Shown: piece after piece, positions 26,808 through 40,523 of the stretch
How the letters are laid out: each line of letters starts with the position of its first letter
Numbering within the stretch: position 1 is the first letter of the stretch
NCBI RefSeq assembly: GCF_018812025.1
Contig: NC_063045.1
Coordinates: 51,355,079 to 51,419,078 of the forward strand
Length of the DNA stretch: 64,000 nt
Origin: Megalobrama amblycephala
Taxonomy: Eukaryota > Chordata > Actinopteri > Cypriniformes > Xenocyprididae
Direction: 5' to 3'
Program-made: the position numbers and the translations under genes
The notes under the pieces: model-generated
What the model was told of the DNA's origin: nothing
Seen by the model: the letters and a program-made list of their open reading frames with translations, nothing else
The model's database searches: none

Positions 26808-27578
26808 AGATCATTGTGGGTTTTTAGGGTGTTTCCTACAGAAGGGAGTGTTAGGTAGTCCAGCTCAAAAAATTCAATTCTGTGTGACTCAAATCCCTCC
26901 TTCAAATCTAAATCGATGAGATTTTATTCTACAGTTTTACCAAAAACACTGGAAAATATTTTACAGATTAACATCATTAGTACTAAAACTAACATGACAA
27001 AAGCTGATGGTCACCTTGATGTGTGGAATATCCATCCCTGAGAGCTCATATGCTCTTTCGTTTCTCTCTGCTAACCGGAGCTCTCTGGCCCTCAGCCAAA
27101 CTTCATCTCCCATCTGCCCAAACCCAGACACTCTCTGAGACCTGCAGCTCGCTCTGCTTCCTGTCCTGGGACTTCAGGAATGAGAGCTGGGACACGGGAA
27201 AGTCAGACACTGAGCTTTCATCAGATTCCCTGGCTTAAGATGGTTTTCGTAGTCTATCGTATACACACAAGATGAGACACACGTTGAGGCTCATGGAAAC
27301 GCATATGTGCACTCCAAGGCCAGAAAGCCAGTACACAAACTGCAGTGCTTAGCAAATACATTATAAATGTGCACTACTATTGCACAAATTTAACATGTGC
27401 ATTTGCATTACTGTGATGGTAACAAACTTCAATAATCTGTCAATGCTATTATACCAGATGTGTTAGTCCCTTTTAGGCAAGTAAGCTCACTCAGTAGCCA
27501 TCTTGGTAACATCACCAGGCAGTTATTTTTATGTGGGTAATAGGCATACAGTACTGCTCCTATATGGCTCATATATAA

Positions 27579-27868
27579 TTAAAGGGATAGTTCAGAAATT
27601 CTGTCAATATTTACTGACACTCACAAAGTCCTGTCTTCTGCTGAATGTAAAGGAATTTTGAAGAATTTGAAGGAATTAGACAAAGTTGATGTTGACTTCA
27701 TTGACTTCCATAGTATAACAGAAAAAATATTATGGAAATCAATGGGGACCAGAAACTGTATTTTTACCCACATTCTTCAAAATATCTTCTTTTGTGTTCA
27801 GGTTTAGAACAACTTGAGGGTGAGTAAGTGATGACAGAATTTTAATTTTGGGGTGAACTATACATTTA
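27579..27868. mobile_element. Short foldback MITE of the TTAGTTCACCC family
   Basis: TTAAAGGGATAGTTCA at the left and GGTGAACTATACATTTAA at the right are inverted. The centre pairs CATTGACTTCCATAGTAT with its complement ATTATGGAAATCAATGGGG. Confidence 0.75.
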
Positions 27869-28382
27869 ATAGGGAGAGTAAAATCTCCAAACCAGTGTTG
27901 TTATTAAACAAAATCTAAAATAAATATTAGCTAAAAACGGAAATTTTGAAAAGTTGCCTTAACCGATATAAGCCGAAGTACTAAAATTACAAACTGAAAT
28001 AAAACTATAAATATTTACACATTTTTACATTAAATTTTACTAAAAAATAATCAAATAAAAAAAACTAGAAACATAAAATGGAAACAAATTCAAAATGTTA
28101 ATAAAAAAATAATAGTATATTTAATACTAAAATAACCACTCCAACCCTGTTTGTTAAGATTGTTCCACTATCTATTTCAAATAAAATGTAATAAAATAAA
28201 TCATAAATAAAAACTTTTACTAACCTGCTCAATAAAATTGTCTTCAAACTATTGGCATTAGTTGACCTAAAAAAGAGAAAACTGAGCATAGATGGCAGTT
28301 TATGCTAATTCCAGCTACAGCGTGCCATGTGGCGACATTGAGAATGCAACGGCTACATTGTACATTGTTATGTAACATTTAA

Positions 28383-28791
28383 AGCGGAACTCAGTAAGAT
28401 TTGCAAAGCTCCCCCTACAGGTTCCTTCAAGCGCAGCTCTGGACTACAACGACTTCAACGCTCACCAGCGCAGTAGTTTTGCAAATACAGTACAAGAAAT
28501 CTCGATGGAGGTGGGTAATTTTCGAAATTGTCTTGTAAAGTGAGGTCGCTATGTGTATATTGAATTACCGTAAAGCATTTTGTCACTCTCCCGTGAACGT
28601 GAACATGAGGCGAGATTGTGTCGGGTTGGCGCAGCTCAACTTGCAAGTGCTGTTTTATGGCATAGACGTTCCAGAGGGGGTTAGTGCTCACCTCAAACAC
28701 ACCACTACAAGTCAATTAACCATTGTAAGGACTTTTTGACTTTTAAAAAAAAAACTATTTATGAAGGTAAAAAAAGTTACTTAGTTCTGCT
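28383..28791. mobile_element. TTAA-flanked short element
   Basis: AGCGGAACTCAGTAAG and GTTACTTAGTTCTGCT are inverted and bordered by TTAA (28,379-28,382 and 28,792-28,795). It is 409 bases with no recognisable coding exon. Confidence 0.6.
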
Positions 28792-29389
28792 TTAAGAAAA
28801 AAAATCCTTTGACCACAAAGACAATGATATCTGTAGTAATGTTTTTTTTTTTTTTTAACATAGTTTGGCTTGAGTATCTTTAATTTAGCTTTTACTTTAG
28901 ACTAATGTATCATTTACCAGGTTTTCCACTCTTGCACTCTGATAACATTGGCAGGTTTAGGAAGGACAGTGAGGAATTCCCCTACTCTATATGTATTCAC
29001 CATGACCTCTCACTCTGTTTTTCCACCCTCCTTTTCTAACGGGAAGGAAAAGGTTAACCCTTTCACTCTTGCTCGGGCCAGTTGTGTTGACTGCTAAAGT
29101 CAGCTGAGCTAAAAGGTGTGATGAGCTGTATTAAATGTCTATGGTGGTTTAAAAATACCTCTGGAGCGCATACGACCACCAGAACGGTGGTCCGCGACAC
29201 GACTGAGATAAAAAAGGCAGGTGCATGCCATATTTTGCATTACTGCCACCTTCTGCACATTGCTTCGTACTTCTGTTCCAAATCCGCCAAGGATGTATTA
29301 GCCACCTGGGTGCACGAGCCCGGCTTCTCTCCCTAACGGCGAGGGCATTTGTTGTCCTCGCTCTCCCCAAAAACTTGTGTCATCCTACC

Positions 29390-29770
29390 CCAGCTATGGC
29401 AGAGCGCCACATGCATGCATCTACATTTCCCCCACACTCTGGGGCAGCAGCTGTTTATGTTTCACTTTTAGCTCAGAGCTGTCATCAGTCCTTTCTGAAG
29501 GGCAACGTTATAAAGTTCTAACAGTCAGGGAGCACGAGATTGTTTTCCACGCAGTTGTGGTCGATAAATGGCTGATGCATCGCTGATCAGTCTCCTGGCT
29601 GTTATCACACCCAGTGTTTGCGGGCTCGCGTTAATATCATCCCCCGTATGGCAAGTGATGATTTCTCCGAAGACCATCCGTTTCTAGAGTTTCACACAAA
29701 GCGGGACACAATTTCGTCTGCTATATTTATCTCCCTCTAAGTTTTCAATTGAACAGTCACCAGAAGTCTC
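29390..29770. promoter_or_regulatory. Candidate conserved non-coding element
   Basis: A repeat-free stretch with words such as GCTGTTATCACACCCAGTG and GCTATATTTATCTCCC. The local short frames lack splice support. Confidence 0.3.
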
Positions 29771-30006
29771 ACGGCTAGCAGCTGGAGAAAACCGAAGTAC
29801 AGGCGTCAGTCCATAAGATCATCAACTAGTCAATTTAGTAAGGTCACCTACGCAGTAGAGTTTACACTGCATCAGAGAGTGCTGAATTTCAATGGGGAAG
29901 GTGCATTGCAAAGTCAGAGAGGAAAAACATTATGGCTTTAATATAATATAATATTTTATTTGAATAAATTATATGTGTGTGTACATATACAAATATACAC
30001 ACACAC

Positions 30007-30014
30007 ACTGCCCG

Positions 30015-30051
<37 letters not shown>

Positions 30052-31653
30052 GATTTAAATAGCAAATTCTTAAAGGCACAGTATGTATATTTTCGCCGCT
30101 AGAGGTCGCCTATTCAAAACAAAGGCGTAGCTTGATGACTCCGAGTTTGAGCGGGGAATCTTGGGAGATGTCGTCTTCAACCCCCAAAGCCGGTGGAAAA
30201 TATTTGGGATGGAACTCGAGCAGAAATCATGTTCATGGATGAGATTATTAACGTTACTGTAGTATGAAACAGAGCAGGGCCGAGTGTTGTGGGAGATGAA
30301 CGAGGCCACTGGAGCAATTGCTAACAAGAGACAAGTGTGATACATGCTTCGAGAGCAGCAGAACTTTTATTATGCCACAGTCACCGCTTCCACTTCTTCA
30401 GGTCAAGCGTATGAGGTAACACAGCGCTATTTTATCATATTAGATACATTTGAGTGTGTTGAAAATGATGTTCTAACGTTACTCTGAGCGTTCGCTCGGC
30501 GGCTGATGTGAGACACTTGTTGCACACTGCAGTAAGATAGATCGATTTTAGAATATCATATTAATAAATGCTGGATGGCTTGTGCTAATAAATGCAATTA
30601 ATTTTATGTAATTAAGCATACTGTATGATAGAGAAAATGCTGTACTAAAAAATTACTGTTACTAAAAATAAAGCTGCATGTGATTATGCTATGTTAGCTA
30701 CTTGACAAAATAGTGTTTTTCTCTGAGGCATGGTAAAAGCATGGTACTCGAGGAAAAACATGAAAACTAGATTTAAACAATAAGACTAAATGTGTTGAAC
30801 TATATAATAATTAGTTTACTGTCTATAAATGTAACCAAACAGTTGTTCCCTTATCTAATAAAGCATGTTATATATTAAAGCGTCTTTGGTGTTTCCAGGG
30901 TTTCTAAGAAATAAAACCAGAAATCGAGGGTAAAGCGGGTATGACGTCACTGATAGGCGACGCACAGACAGTCAGACAAGTCCATGTCCTTGTTAAAAAT
31001 GTCTTATTTCTCTGGATTTAAACATACATTATCCCAAATGTTTCCATGAAAGTACACAAGTCAACAAAATATATAACACTGTTCTAGTGGTTTTTGGATA
31101 TTTTAATCCAAAAATCCTACATTTTGTGCCTTTAAGAGTCAATGATTGGATCATTATTAGACTTTACAGAGTGCGTGACCCTTGCGAGATCTTACAAGAT
31201 CTTGACCAAAAATGTATGTATACCTCCTGATGGAAATAAATGTTGCGATGTTATTTCCATCAAGAGGTACATCAATTTTTGGTCAAGATCTTGTATTGAC
31301 AATGCAAGAGGTGAGCACTCTGTAAAGTCTCCTCCAGCACAACCCAAAGACTTTCAATGAATTTAAGGTCTGGACTCAGAGGTGCCAATTCATGTGTGAA
31401 AATGATTCTTCATGCTTCCTTCCAACCATTCTTTCACAATTTGAGCCTGATGAACCTTGAGATTGTCATCCTGGAATATGGCAATGATGTGTCTTCCTAT
31501 GGTTGTTTAAGAAATGAAAAGCTACACACTCCATCTGATAGGGTTAAAAGAATTGTTGCCAAAGCTTATAACATGCTAGAAACATAACAATCACTGCAAT
31601 AATGATCCAGTCATAGATTCTTAAGCATTTGCCTATTTTTTGGCCGGTCAGTG
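30007..31653 (-). mobile_element. Second Tc1-like remnant, interrupted by a TTAA element
   Basis: CACTGCCCGGCAAAA at 30,007 is matched by the complement TTTTTTGGCCGGTCAGTG ending at 31,653. The right half carries antisense Tc1-transposase-like DNA (GGTCTGGACTCAGAGG near 31,368 corresponds to the conserved SPDLNP region), heavily mutated. Its body is split by the TTAA-flanked element at 30,074-31,131 and contains a 170-base foldback at 31,160-31,330. Confidence 0.6.
30074..31131 (+). mobile_element. TTAA-flanked inverted-repeat element
   Basis: The ends AGGCACAGTATG... and ...TTTTGTGCCT are inverted repeats, each bordered by TTAA (30,070-30,073 and 31,132-31,135), the signature of piggyBac or Kolobok-type insertion. 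Inside, an ATG at 30,372 opens 14 codons ending in a donor-like ATGAG/GTAACA at 30,415. It disrupts the Tc1-like remnant around it. Confidence 0.65.
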
Positions 31654-32974
31654 CATGTGTATGTATATTAATATTAATGATAATGCAAAATTATATCCAG
31701 TGTAAAACAAATCAAAAGGAAAACTTTTCTAGTTTGGTGTTGATGCAGGAGCACTTGTGGCCTTACTGATGAGGCTGTTGGCGTACATTAGACCAGAACG
31801 GTTAGGAAACACTGCAGCAATGTGCTAATTTATTGTGAAGTAACTGCTTTGGGAATAAAAGATTGTTTAATGTTCTGAGATATGTCCAAACACTAGAGCA
31901 AGAACACACTCAATCTGCAACCTTTTATATGTTTACACTCCACTTGAAAGGAAACAACTTTATATCTTATGGGGCCCCTAAAAACAAACCAGAGCGAGAG
32001 GGAGTGGAATGCGGTTCAGCGTGGTTGGAACATCCATTAGAAAGCCAAAAATATGTTGTTGAGGCCTTTTGTTGGCGATTGCAACCACCTCTTAAATCTG
32101 AAATGACACGAGGTTTACCCAAAACTGTCGGCACATACTGTACGAACGCAATAAAGCAGCTGGTGTGTGCGAGTGTGTGTGTGAAATCTCTCATGTGCTC
32201 GAGGAAGGCAAAGCACCCCGCAGCCTAAAATCATGCTGCTTATACTGATGTATCAAATATAACCCACCAGCAGCGCTAAACAGAGCTCTAAGGAATTTAG
32301 ATATAATGATGAACGCTTGCACTGTTGGACTGATAAAAACATGTACATATATAAATAGATAATTAATAGGCGAATTAGCAACTTTTTCAACACTAAATTG
32401 CAGAGTGATTGTAGAAATCACTTTTAACTTACTAGAATGAATTATTTAGGGATATTACAACACTTTACAAGACAATTTGAACTGATACTGCAACCAGTAT
32501 GGTACAATAGCACTAAGATCCTCACTTGAGAAAAGTATGTTTTTATTAAGGACTCCTGTATTAATTTTCTCATAAAGCTATTGAGAAATTACAGAAATTA
32601 ATCTTCATTGTGATCGGAGTATAGTCACTGTGATCCTGCTTTCCACATACTCCCAAATCCATTGCCCCTCACTTATGGAAAACAATTTATTGCAGTTTGT
32701 CTGCATTCTGGATTTTCCTAATAGCCTTCGGAGGGGAAGAGGGGCCTAGAATTATGGGGCCTTTTACCAAAAATAGACAAAGTGATGAAATTATTAGTTT
32801 TTCAGTAGCTGTTATAAGTTTTGTGTAACAATTTTATTACTTTGAATAAAAATAAAAATAAGTCTTTTGTCTTAAAATATGCACGATAATTTTGATTCTT
32901 TTAATTTACAACATTTGATTGATTTGATTTTAGCTATTGATTTTAGCTACAACATCATGATTGCACACTGTATG

Positions 32975-32995
32975 TATATATATATATATATATAT

Positions 32996-33050
<55 letters not shown>

Positions 33051-33058
33051 TATATATA
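32975..33058. repeat. (TA)n with (CA)n interruptions
   Basis: Alternating TATATA and CACACA blocks. The YIYIYIYI open frame over it is a repeat artefact. Confidence 0.9.
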
Positions 33059-34753
33059 TTAGGGCTGTCAAAATTAATGCATTTGACAGGTAGGAAGGTC
33101 ACAGATAAATATGACATTTATTATAATGGGTTTATGTGAAGATTGATTTAAGTTCACTTAAAATGAAAGTTGTTACTGTTACTAAATATATAGCCCCTAA
33201 AACTAAACTGGACTTAGTGGTGTTGGTAGGAAAAATACAAGACAGAGACAAGCAGAGAAACTTCTGCAAGCTGTAAATCAAACATTACGGCTAAAGCCAC
33301 TGGGAAGTTAGGTGCTTTATGACGTCCCAGAGGCTGCTCTGTCCAAATGCATTTTATTAGAAAGCAAAAAAAAAAAAAAAAAAAAAAACCCCACAAAAAA
33401 CCCCCTTGCTCATAACAGTATTTGCAAAGCAACAGGCCAATAAAACAAGTTGAGATACACCAGTTCGCAAATAAAACTCAGATCCATTTATCTGGATTGA
33501 TATGCATTTATAATCTTTTTAAAACGAGTAAATTAGCCACCATTCAGGTGTCACTCACTATCTATATAAGGCAAGCCATTCGAATGAATTAATAAAGGGA
33601 AAAATAACTCAGTCCTTGCTGTTAAGTGATTCTGTCATGTACTGACGCCATTACAGGCATTTTGCACACATACAGCTACCGATCAATGCCTTTCAATGGC
33701 TCTGAGCTTGAAAGAGGATGATGGAAACGTGGGGGGTTCTGTTCGAAACACAACAAAAGATGCACAAATAGATCAGCGGGAGAGGAAGCTCCGATATAGC
33801 CCAGTGTCAAAGGTCCAAATGAAATCAGGTGGTTGGAATCAATGGTGGTCTGTGTTTGAATGCTCTAGAGGACAGAGCAGGAAGTGTGAATGGGAGAAAA
33901 ACATGCCTTTATGAATGATGTCATTGAAACGGGACGAAGCGAGATGGCACTTTCGGAGAAGATGGCTTTTACAGTAATAGATGAGCGTTCAATGCACTAT
34001 TTCAGCTCTAATAAAAACGCCGCACTCCAAAAGACAGGAGAGTGAAATGCACACAATGCACTGCTGGAGAACATCTATCTCTCTCCAGTCACGCCAAATG
34101 ACACCAACATTTGAAATGTGTAAAACATGTGAGAACTACAATTCACATGCTCGCTCTAATAGAGGAAATATTAAACATCATTCTCTCTCAACCTTAGTCA
34201 AGCACTCTCCTGCCTCTAGCACATTATTTTAATTTGACTAGTTATTATACTCATGCATATATTTATATATTTAGAGGGGGAAAATGAATGAATTGGTCTT
34301 GGCTAGGGTTTTTTCCCTACTTTGATCTCAAAAAGAATTCAAATAAAATATCTTCAACCTTCATCTGTTCTGAGAAACTACTCAGAAATATAATAAATTC
34401 AGAATTTGGTAGAAGTGTTTGTATTTCCCTCAGTGACGCTGAGTTCATTTATTTGGATTATCAGCATTCCACTAGAGATAAGAACAAAGGCACTCAGAGG
34501 TTTACAGTCTTGTTCAAGGTTTTTAAATTCAGAATTAATAATAAGCTGCTGCTAATTTGACTCTGCTTTTGATCCTGGTGAAGTAATTATTTCTGTTCTT
34601 ATGAACAACTTTGGCTGTCATTTGCATGAGATAATACTTTATTATTATCATTATAAAATTAATAAAATACATAATAATAATAATAACCAGAGCAAAGGTC
34701 ACTGAGTTGTTACCAGGGCATTGATATGCAGTTGCTCCTCCAATGTAAGTTTA

Positions 34754-35319
34754 CACTCTAAAAAATGCTGGGTTAAAAACAACCCAGGTTGGGTTGAAAA
34801 TGGACAAACCCAGCGATTGGGTTGTTTTAACCCAGTGGTTGGGTTAAATGTTTGCCCAACATGCTGGGTAGTTTCATTTAACTCAACTATTGTTTAAAAA
34901 TTACTGTATTGCTTAATTAAAATTAACCTAAAGTATGTTGGAAATGAACATTTATTAATGTTCAATGAATAATTATTAAACAATAAACATTTATTAAATT
35001 GCTTATTAATAAATTTATTTTAATAAACTATTAAACTATTAAATTTATATTAATAAAATATTAAAGCTTATTAATAAACATTCACCTTTTGTCTATTATT
35101 GTTGCCTCTAATTGCATCTGGTTTTTAATTTCCCAACTATTTTGGGTTAATTTTAAGCTAGCCATATAGCAATTTTTAAACAATAGTTGGTTTAAATAAA
35201 ACTACCCAGCATGTTGGGCAAACATTTAACCCAACCGCTGGGTTAAAACAACCCAATCGCTGGGTTTGTCCATTTTCAACCCAACTTGGGTTGTTTTTAA
35301 CCCAGCATTTTTTAGAGTG
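34754..35319. mobile_element. Inverted-repeat element with CACTCTAAAAAATGCTGGG ends
   Basis: CACTCTAAAAAATGCTGGG is mirrored exactly by CCCAGCATTTTTTAGAGTG. Long runs of AACCCAR repeats lie inside both arms. The CACT...AGTG termini would fit a CACTA-type family. It is the best preserved of three copies. Confidence 0.75.
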
Positions 35320-37339
35320 TATGGTATCACTGATATACTACTGTAGTTTTTTGTTAATATTTTGCATAAAAATTTATTATGTTGTTTTCATTTTCATTTT
35401 TAAAGTTATAGTAATTTGTTACGTTTTGATATTTTTATTACTTTTTTATGTTTATGGGTCAGTGACATGACATGCATATTTTTGTGTCCAAGTGCATTAT
35501 TTCCTTTTAAAATAATAATTTGAATTCATTTTTCCTTTTAAAATAATAATTCATTTTTAGTACATTTAAATAAATATTATTTTGTTTTGTTATCTTAAAC
35601 CCCCACAATATCATGTGGTGCAACTGTCCGAACAAATGAACAGACTATATAAAATGGTGTTTTAATAATAAAAATGTAAAAACTAAAGACTATGTCATCA
35701 TTTTAGGTTTAAAACCTTTCATATAAACAAATGTTATAAATATCAGTAATCTTAAAGCTGTTGAGATTATTGAAAAACTTTGTCCAGCAATTTGAATTTC
35801 AGGCTGACACAACTGCAAACATGGCTCTTCTATTATGAATTGACAAGGTAATAACAGTAAACATGACAATGCATCATCCAGGGGACCCCAGCTGATCCTT
35901 GTGACAGAGTGAAAATGTTTGTAGATCTCTCTGCTAATTTCAAGTATAGGTAGGTGGGTACACTTTCCATGTCAGGTGGTACAACTACAGTATATACATA
36001 CAACTATTTGGTTGCCGCCTGACAAAAAGTTAATTTAAACACTGTGAAATTTTATTTAACAACTGAAACTTGTTTAAACATTGTTCATGACTCAAAAATA
36101 TGCATTACATCAGTTTTGAAAATATTTAAAGACACCTTTTTTGAAGGTTCTTTTGTCAATGACCCTTATATTTTACCCTCTAAAAATTACTTCGGGGGAC
36201 CTGTTACCACAACTTAAATAATGAATTGCAAGTTAAAAATTCTAATTTATTATTTTAATTAAACCTTTTAAGTTGCAAACATTATTTTGTAGAGTTCTGT
36301 TGACATAATAATGTTGATCATTACATCAACTTAATATCGTCTGTAATTTAAACTTAAATTTTAATTGGCTTTTTTAATAAATTAGGTTGTAGTAACTTAA
36401 TTAAATTATCTTGATAACTTCGGAAATTAGTGAATTTCTAGTTCCCAGTATGCTTTGCATAGGACTGGATAAGGAGAACAAATGTTGAAATTAATTTATT
36501 TGTTTTTAGTGAAGGGAAAGACCTGTTAGTGTTTAATGCTGTTATGTTTAACATTTAAACGAGTTTCTGTAATAAAGTTTTTGTGGTTACCATTGTGCTG
36601 ATAAGTACTTGCATGAAGGTAAACACCACATTTACTCAATAAGCAGTGACTGCACTAATGCCAGTGACAAGTAATATCTTACTTGTTCATTAAACATACA
36701 TGCTAAATAAGTTACATTTAGCATGTGCTATGATAGCTGTTGATTTGAATTGAAATAGATAAGATTAATTGGTTCCAAGGCTACAAATCTGGCAGTTGGA
36801 GGGACTTAACTAAAAAAAATTGTGTTTATGCTATAAATTAAGTTCCTCTAACTCAGTGTAGCTTGTTGGTTGAATGTAAATTCACTCAAAGTTGTCATAA
36901 CTCAAAAAACGATGCAAACTGTGTCTTAATTTTTTTGTTGAGCCAACACGTTACGTTGTCTCAGATTAGATATGTTAAAACTTCACTTAAAAGGAGAAAA
37001 TGAGATGTTACTCTGGCAAGTATAGCTAAAATAAAATATTATGTGTGTATGTGTGTGTCTTTCAGTTGTTGTTGTTTTTTTAATTCAAATAATGATTTTT
37101 TTTTTTTAAATATTCATTTAACAATAATAACCCTGTTATTAGACCACAGACTTTTTATTATCAATTTTTATTTATCATTTTGTTCAAGATGTTTTAAATG
37201 TTACAGATATATAGATACAAGTAAGGTTAGTCAAGGACAGATTTTCATCAAGTCATTTGTCATTCGGCTACATCTATTAAAGTGCATGACAAGTGCTGAC
37301 ATGCACACCAAAGGACGACTTCATCACATTTGTTAACAT

Positions 37340-37830
37340 CAGATCATCGCTTCTTTTTGGAGACTGTCGATTTCGAGCCTGTGTTTTCTCATAAATCAAA
37401 TCAACGTCAGCTCCAACATATCATGCCACGTCTCTCCAAGGCCAGGGTGACATGAAAACAGCACGGCCTGTGATGGGAGTGCTATACTACGGGTGACTGT
37501 TAAGTGCTGCACACGTGTAAATCAAGTAAATCTTCCTCTACCTCCAGGTCCCTGGAGAGGAGTTTGACCGCCGTGCCTAGTAGTATAAGAGAGCAGCATA
37601 GCGAGGTCGTTTGGACACACAGCCGTCCAACGCAATAACAGGCCCGCGCTCCTCAGAGAGCCATCAGGATCAGCAAAGGCTTAGCGGTGGAAGCCTGTAA
37701 CAACAGAGCTCTGTCTCTGTGCATCTAAGAGGAGCAGAGAACAATGTAGCCTCGTATTGCTTCACCTTGAACACACAAGACCCCAGCAGACTACAGGCTG
37801 ATGAATAATTCTCATTTGAGGCTGCTTTTT
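37340..37830. promoter_or_regulatory. Candidate regulatory island in pknox2 intron 1
   Basis: GC-richer and repeat-free, about 3 kb inside intron 1. No open frame with splice sites was seen. Confidence 0.3.
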
Positions 37831-38079
37831 TTATTTTGCATAAAATGGTATCTCATTAACTGTCAACAAAAACAACATGTGTAAGATCTGAAAATCCAAA
37901 TGAGTCCTGTAGAAAAATAGGCATTTAAATTATTGTTAGAAAGAAAGACAATTTTCTAAACAGCTTTATGGAAGTCTAGAAAAATCACAATTGGTTTACA
38001 ATCTTCTTTTTGCTCAGTTTACTTCCTTCATTTAGGGTGACTGAGTCATTTTATTAGCGATTAGACCAAAAGAGCTCCG

Positions 38080-38350
38080 GGTCCTGCAGTATTGAACCTT
38101 AGATTGTAATTTGCTCATAATGTGGAGAAGGGGAATATGCAAATAAAGTCTGAGTATTTTGTGTTTGCAGTTTTGCCCGTGGGCAGCTTGTCCCGCGACA
38201 CAAATCATCAATTAAGATCCCAGCAGGGATCTCTGCATTTAAATTAGCCCCATCCAACAACTTTTATCTTCCAGACAAAACATTACAGCCTCATGATCGC
38301 CTGCACCGCAGAAATAAAACAGCTGATTAAATGAGATTCAACTTTGGGTG
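38080..38350. promoter_or_regulatory. Candidate enhancer with octamer and homeobox words
   Basis: ATATGCAAATAAAG at about 38,139 contains the POU octamer ATGCAAAT. CATCAATTAAGATC and GCTGATTAAATGAG are homeobox-type words. It is free of repeats and close to the pknox2 promoter. Binding is inferred. Confidence 0.35.
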
Positions 38351-40523
38351 GAAAATGGACATGCAATGTCACTCTTATGTTGTTTTATGTATGAGTAGAT
38401 GACACATTTGTATGAAATTTCCTCTTGGCTAAAATAATTCTATATTTGACACTAAAGAAATTCAAACCTACAACTCCGTGAGAACTTTGTTGAGGCCTGT
38501 ACTGGAAAGACTAAACTGATCACATCTTAATATTTGTAAAGAGAAAAAGTGTTATTTACTTAAATACATTTAGAATGTAGCTTTTTTTCCGAATAGTATT
38601 TTGGCATATTGTGAAAGGTGTTATGTATGTGTATACTTTAGCTAAATATTAAATTAAAAGGATTTGAGATTTTTGCACCACATTTCTGCAGGTTGGAACT
38701 GATCTAATTAGTTATTCTGATATAAACCTAGCATGAAGAACAAAATTAGCATTTTAGATTTCCAGAAAGAGTATTAAAAATGACTAGCTTGTACAAATTT
38801 GCTTCATAAACTTGCAAACAGTTTAAAACAACCCTTAAATTTCCAAATTTCCTGTCAACTGCCATTTAGTCCTTTATTATTTAACCTGACAACTTAAAAT
38901 TTTAGAAAAAAGGCTGTTTTGTCACATGTTTCTTACTTTACCTTTAAGACGTTCACCGTTTTTAAAATGTCAGCTTGCTAGTTTAGGTAGAGAATCCAAA
39001 TTTGCAGAAAAATGCACAGCCCTATAGGTGCAATGAAGGATGTTCAAGTCAGTAAACTTTTACAAAGGAACAAGTCTATATCTGATGAGGAACTTAATTA
39101 TTAACAGTACAATGTAATGTTGTCCCTCTGCAAGTCAGAACGGAACAATCAGCTTCATGTTTTACAAATCAGAGGACAAATCTAAGAACACACAAGAGAA
39201 TAATACTGTACCACATGTATGTAAACAGTATGCATGGAGCCAACAAAAAATTGACGGCTTAAAAATATAACCATAGTTGATAACAGTACTAATAATCGCA
39301 ATGAGCATGTTTCATTATAGTATTTCTAATATTTCTTTAGACGTGTTTACTGTAATCCGCCATTTAAAAACCAGTCAGGTGGCGAATTATGGAAGGTTTG
39401 GGGGAGTCTGTTCACAAATAAGCACCACCCCAAGTAGCCAAAGTACAAACAAGACGTGGGACCTTAGCAAACACTTTCTAAAAACATAGATGGGCTTTTT
39501 TACGCAACATTTTGGCACCCATAAAAGTTGGAGTACCAAGTTACTCAAGAGTGCATATTTTCAATCGACGCTAGTCGCTAACGAACAGACTTCGCGTTAG
39601 TCAAAGGTGGTAACCATAACAACAGTATGCTGCTCGAGCACTTGCAGTTTGTCAGTATCGTACGAATCATAAACAAAACGTTTCAGTAATAAAATCTTTA
39701 TTACAGATTCACATACCACAAAAACGTTTGTGTTTTGATTTTAAAAATATATATTTACAATATTGTCATCGGAGACAAAAAAAAAAAAAGTATTCGCGAA
39801 GTTGACTCCGCGTTTTTATTTTCCTAAACTCTTCCTTGATAATGTGCGATAATCTCATGTCAAACTGGAAAAAGTTACAAATGGCAGATAAACATTTACT
39901 GCGCAGTTTCAAAATTGACCAGTCATAAAGTAAAATACAAATATTAAGTTACCTTGTAGTACTCATTAAAAGCCATAAGATTTATATGTAATACTCATTA
40001 AAAGACATAAGCTTTGCTCAACAAAACATTAGCGATAACAAAATATATCCCAATTAAAATCCTAAACATGAATTTACATGCGTAGCTTATATGTTGCGCG
40101 TTATGAATATGAAGAATTATTAGTCATGTATCGCTACAAAACGCCCTTTAAAACCCAACAAAAATGTCGACACAAAAATTACCACCACATTTCACAAGTC
40201 CAAACGCATCATCCACCATAAATTCATCCACAAAGACGCGCTCCCCAAACTGCACGGCATCTTCTACCGTCTTTCCTCTCTTCCTCCCTCCTTCTATCGC
40301 ACTCGTTCTCTTCCTCCTCCTCCCTCCCGCTCACTCACGCGCTCTCTCTCTCTTTCCCCTCACTTTCTCTCTCCCTCTCTCTGTCTATCATTCTCTCCCC
40401 TCAGCCCTCGGCCAGTCTGTATGAATAATGTCCTGCCTTTTGTAATGAGAGCGAGAGGGAAAAAAACAGGCTGAAGTGTTCGCCCGCTCCGCGCTCTGAC
40501 ATTGAAAATGAATGACAGCTTAC

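Noticed and set aside
27023..27238. 71-codon plus-strand frame in non-repeat DNA
   Set aside because: No domain, no splice sites and no start context; cannot be supported as a gene.
32879..33139. 86-codon open frame with Tyr-Ile repeats
   Set aside because: Produced by the (TA)n tract at 32,975-33,058.
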